Source: Mycosarcoma maydis
Lineage: Eukaryota > Basidiomycota > Ustilaginomycetes > Ustilaginales
Assembly: GCF_000328475.2 (NCBI RefSeq)
Contig: NC_026484.1
Span: 434,001 to 498,000, forward strand
Length of the DNA: 64,000 nucleotides
Reading direction: 5' to 3'
Under the pieces are notes generated by a model, which was not told where the DNA came from, did no database searches, and saw only the letters and a program-made list of their open reading frames with translations. Every line of letters begins with the position of its first letter. The first letter of the stretch is position 1. Made by a program: the position numbers and the translations under genes. This document shows positions 61,601 through 64,000 of this stretch, piece after piece.

Positions 61601-64000
61601 TAGCGCCTCGAGCCAGAGCTACACCTTCCAGTCACCGAAGGGTCTGCTCTTTGCCACTCAATTCGCTCAGATTGCCCTTGTGCTGGTCGAGCTTAGCGCC
61701 TTCCGTGACATGAAGCAGCGCGGCCTCATCACGCCTGATGCCGCCTTTGCTGGTCACTCGCTTGGTGAATACGCCTCACTTGCCGCCGTTGCCAGTGTGC
61801 TCGAGGTCAAGTCGCTCTGTGATGTCGTTTTCTACCGTGGTCTCTCGATGCAGAACTGTGTGCAGCGTGACCCCGTCACTGGCGCCTCCAACTATGCCAT
61901 GATGGCCTGTAACCCTCTCCGTATCGTTGGCGAAGGCAACCCGGCTTTCGCTGGTCAAGCGCTTGCCGAGATTGTCGACTCGATTAGCAAAGAGTCTGGT
62001 CGCCTTCTGCAGATTGTCAATCACAACGTCGCTGGTCAGCAGTATGTCACTGCCGGTGACCTTGTGGCCCTCACCACGCTCGGCAATGTGCTCAACTTTA
62101 TCAAGATCCAGAAGATTGACCTCAAGAAGCTCAACGAGATCATGCCCATCGAGGAGGTGCGCGAGAAGCTCGCCGAGATTGTCCGCGAGGTTCTTTCTGC
62201 TGCGCTCGAGGAGGAGATGAAAGGCCGCATCGAGCTCAAGCGTGGTTTCGCCACCATTCCTCTGCCTGGTATCGACGTGCCCTTCCACTCGCGCTACCTC
62301 ACCGGTGGTGTGGCTCCCTTCCGATCGTACCTGTCGAAGCGCATCAATGTCGACGCTATCCGCCCTCAGCTGCTGGTTGGACGTTACATTCCCAACTTGG
62401 TCGCTGCTCCCTTCGAGCTGTCCAAGTCGTACGCCGAGCTCATCTTCGCTCAGACCGATTCGCCTCGCCTCGACAAGGTGCTCAAGAACTGGGAGAAGGA
62501 CGAGTGGGAGTCGCCCGATCGCGTGCAGAGGCTGACCGCCACGCTTGTCGTCGAGTTGCTCGCCTATCAGTTTGCTTCACCCGTTCGCTGGATCGAGACG
62601 CAGGACATCTTTTTCACAGACTACAACTTCGAGAGGCTTGTCGAGTTCGGTCCCAGCCCTACGCTCGTCGGTATGGCCAAGCGTACCCAGGCGCTCAAGT
62701 ACTCGGCTGTTGACCTCGCTCAAGGTCGCAAGCGTGTCATGTACTGCTCAAGCAAAGACAAGGAGGCGCTCTACTACGCCTTTGCGGATGACGAGAGCGA
62801 AGTCGAAGCTGCTCCCGCCGAGACTTCAGCTGCTGCTCCTGTAGCTGCTGCCCCCACCCCCGTTGCTGCGATTGCTGCTCCTGCCGCTTCCGGTGGTGCT
62901 GCTGCTGCTGCCGTGCCTGATGAGCCGCTCAAGGCTGTTGACACCGTCCGAGCTATCTTGGCGCAGAAGCTCAAGAAAAACATCTCCGAGGTGCCTCTTT
63001 CCAAGTCGATCAAGGACTCAGTCGGAGGAAAGTCGGTACTCAGCAACGAGCTCGTCTCGGATCTCTTGGCCGAGTTCGGCAACCTGCCTGAACGAGGTGA
63101 AGAGCTTCCCCTCGAGGAGCTTGGTAGTGCTCTCCAGGCAGGCTACACCGGTACTCTTGGAAAGACCACTTCCAACTTGGTGACTCGAACTGTCGCCGGA
63201 AAGCTGCCTGGTGGCTTCAATCTTTCCGCCGTCAAGTCACACTTCCAGAAGGCTTGGGGTCTTGGCGCCGGTCGCACTGATGGTGCTTTGCTCGTTGCTG
63301 TCACTATGGAGCCCGCTAAGCGTCTTGGCTCCGAGGCTGAGGCCAAAACTTGGCTCGACTCGGTCGCTCAGACCTACGCCCAGCTTGCTGGCATCAGCCT
63401 CGCCCAGGCTAGCGTCGGCGGCGGAGGCGGTGGCTCGGGTGGGGTTGCCATCAGCAGCGAGGAGCTCGACAAGCTCAAAGCTCAACAGGATGAGCACGTT
63501 CGTCGCCAGATCCAGGTGCTCGAGCGTTACCTCAACATGGATGGCCGAGCAGGCGGACGTCTCGCGGAGAGCACCAAGGCTGAGCTCGAGGCAGCTCAGG
63601 CCCAGCTCGACGCGATCGCTGCTGAGCATGGTGACACGTACACTAACGGTATCATGCCCAAGTTTACCGAGAAGAAGGTGCGACACTTTAGCTCGTACTG
63701 GAACTGGGCTCGCCAAGACGCTATGACGCTCTTGTACGACATTATCTACGGTCGCCTCACCACCGTCGACCGAGAAATCACTGCTCGTTGCATCACGCTC
63801 ATGAACCGTGCTGACCCGAGCTTGCTGCGATACATGCAGTACCACATCGACCAGATCGACGCCAACCAGGGCCCCACTTATGCACTCGCCAAGGAGTACG
63901 GTCAACAGCTCATCGAGAACTGCCGCGAGGCTTGCTCTGAGGATGCCGTCTACAAGGAAGTTCACGCCCCCACTGCTCCTCACACCGAGATCGACGCTCG
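55691..64000 (+). CDS. Fused beta-alpha fatty acid synthase (type I fungal FAS), 3' truncated by the window edge
   Basis: Exon 1 is 55691-56314 (208 codons), a 454-nt intron follows (donor GTAAGT, acceptor TTCACAG), and exon 2 runs from 56769 past the window end; 2618 complete codons are visible. Domain order: acetyltransferase with GHSQG (Ser317); enoyl reductase with GGMTPTT (about 633) and GGRAGGHHS (about 774); dehydratase hotdog with GDFNPIHINPYF (about 1623); malonyl/palmitoyl transferase with FTGQGSQ (about 1730) and GHSLGEY (Ser1872). At about residue 2126 the chain passes without a stop from NWEKDEWESP, the family's beta end, into VVELLAYQFASPVRWIETQD, the alpha start. After an Ala/Pro linker comes the ACP with GGKSVLSNEL, Ser2297 being the phosphopantetheine site. 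Ketoreductase, ketosynthase and PPT domains would follow. Cytosolic de novo fatty acid synthesis; smuts may have more than one FAS, and the physiological role cannot be told. Confidence 0.95.

Noticed and set aside
57021..63983. Long minus-strand open frames (up to 254 codons) opposite FAS
   Set aside because: Antisense shadows of the strongly codon-biased FAS exon.
1..64000. Search for CRISPR arrays, operons or prokaryotic-type mobile elements
   Set aside because: Introns, eukaryotic gene families and codon use show a fungal nuclear genome; the heptad repeats have no spacer structure of CRISPR type.
1..64000. Possible functional cluster of lipid/CoA genes (Nudix, ACBP, OSBP homologue, peroxin, FAS)
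   Set aside because: They are spread over 60 kb on both strands among unrelated housekeeping genes, with no shared promoters; proximity is likely chance.

Overview
The window is nuclear DNA from a basidiomycete fungus, most likely a smut of the Ustilaginaceae (Ustilago maydis or a close relative). The evidence is large, mostly intronless genes with long Ser/Ala/Gln-rich insertions, short GT-AG introns confined to a few small conserved genes, a fatty acid synthase whose beta and alpha chains are fused in one polypeptide, and intergenic DNA peppered with TCGTGAW/TCACGAW heptads. The species is inferred from style, not from a database match.

Layout, left to right. 1-6.6 kb: the C-terminal part of a Tof1/Swi1 (Timeless) replication-fork protein, a CoA-type Nudix hydrolase and an Rtr1/RPAP2 RNA polymerase II CTD phosphatase, all on +. 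7.3-16.0 kb (-): a sodium:solute symporter with an unusually long intron, then a giant arrestin-fold protein. 17.6-22.6 kb (-): the ribosome-associated Stm1/SERBP1 protein and ribosomal protein uS3 (RPS3). 23.4-27.3 kb: MEMO1-family protein (+) and SWI/SNF subunit Snf12/Rsc6 (-). 28.7-31.8 kb: five-exon acyl-CoA-binding protein (+) and PP2A scaffold subunit A (-). 33.1-40.9 kb: SAGA subunit Ada3/Ngg1 (+), an oxysterol-binding-protein homologue (+) and a probable RNase P/MRP subunit Pop3 (-). 41.4-46.6 kb: RagC-type GTPase Gtr2 (+), a dysferlin-domain peroxisomal membrane peroxin (-) and RNA polymerase III subunit Rpc37/RPC5 (-). 47.0-52.3 kb: mitochondrial-type nucleoside diphosphate kinase (+), LSm1 (-), ubiquitin-conjugating enzyme Ubc8/UBE2H (+) and a LETM1-like mitochondrial protein (-). 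55.7 kb to the right edge: the fused fatty acid synthase (+), cut off just after its ACP region. This last frame is open at the edge, so a stop-delimited ORF search misses it.

These are housekeeping genes for transcription, translation, lipid/CoA metabolism and nutrient signalling, with no operon logic. I see no mobile element with recognisable coding capacity, no tRNA or rRNA gene, no CRISPR array and no secondary-metabolite cluster. The structure least explained by genes is the dispersed heptad family, in which a 7-bp unit and its reverse complement are chained head-to-tail or head-to-head in intergenic DNA, often close to start codons. Other points of interest are a 19-nt internal exon in the acyl-CoA-binding protein gene, a 1.28-kb intron in the symporter gene, a Gtr2-like GTPase whose switch II motif is changed, and a cluster of simple and telomere-like repeats near 49.4-49.6 kb. 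Exon boundaries were read by eye from splice motifs and frame continuity.
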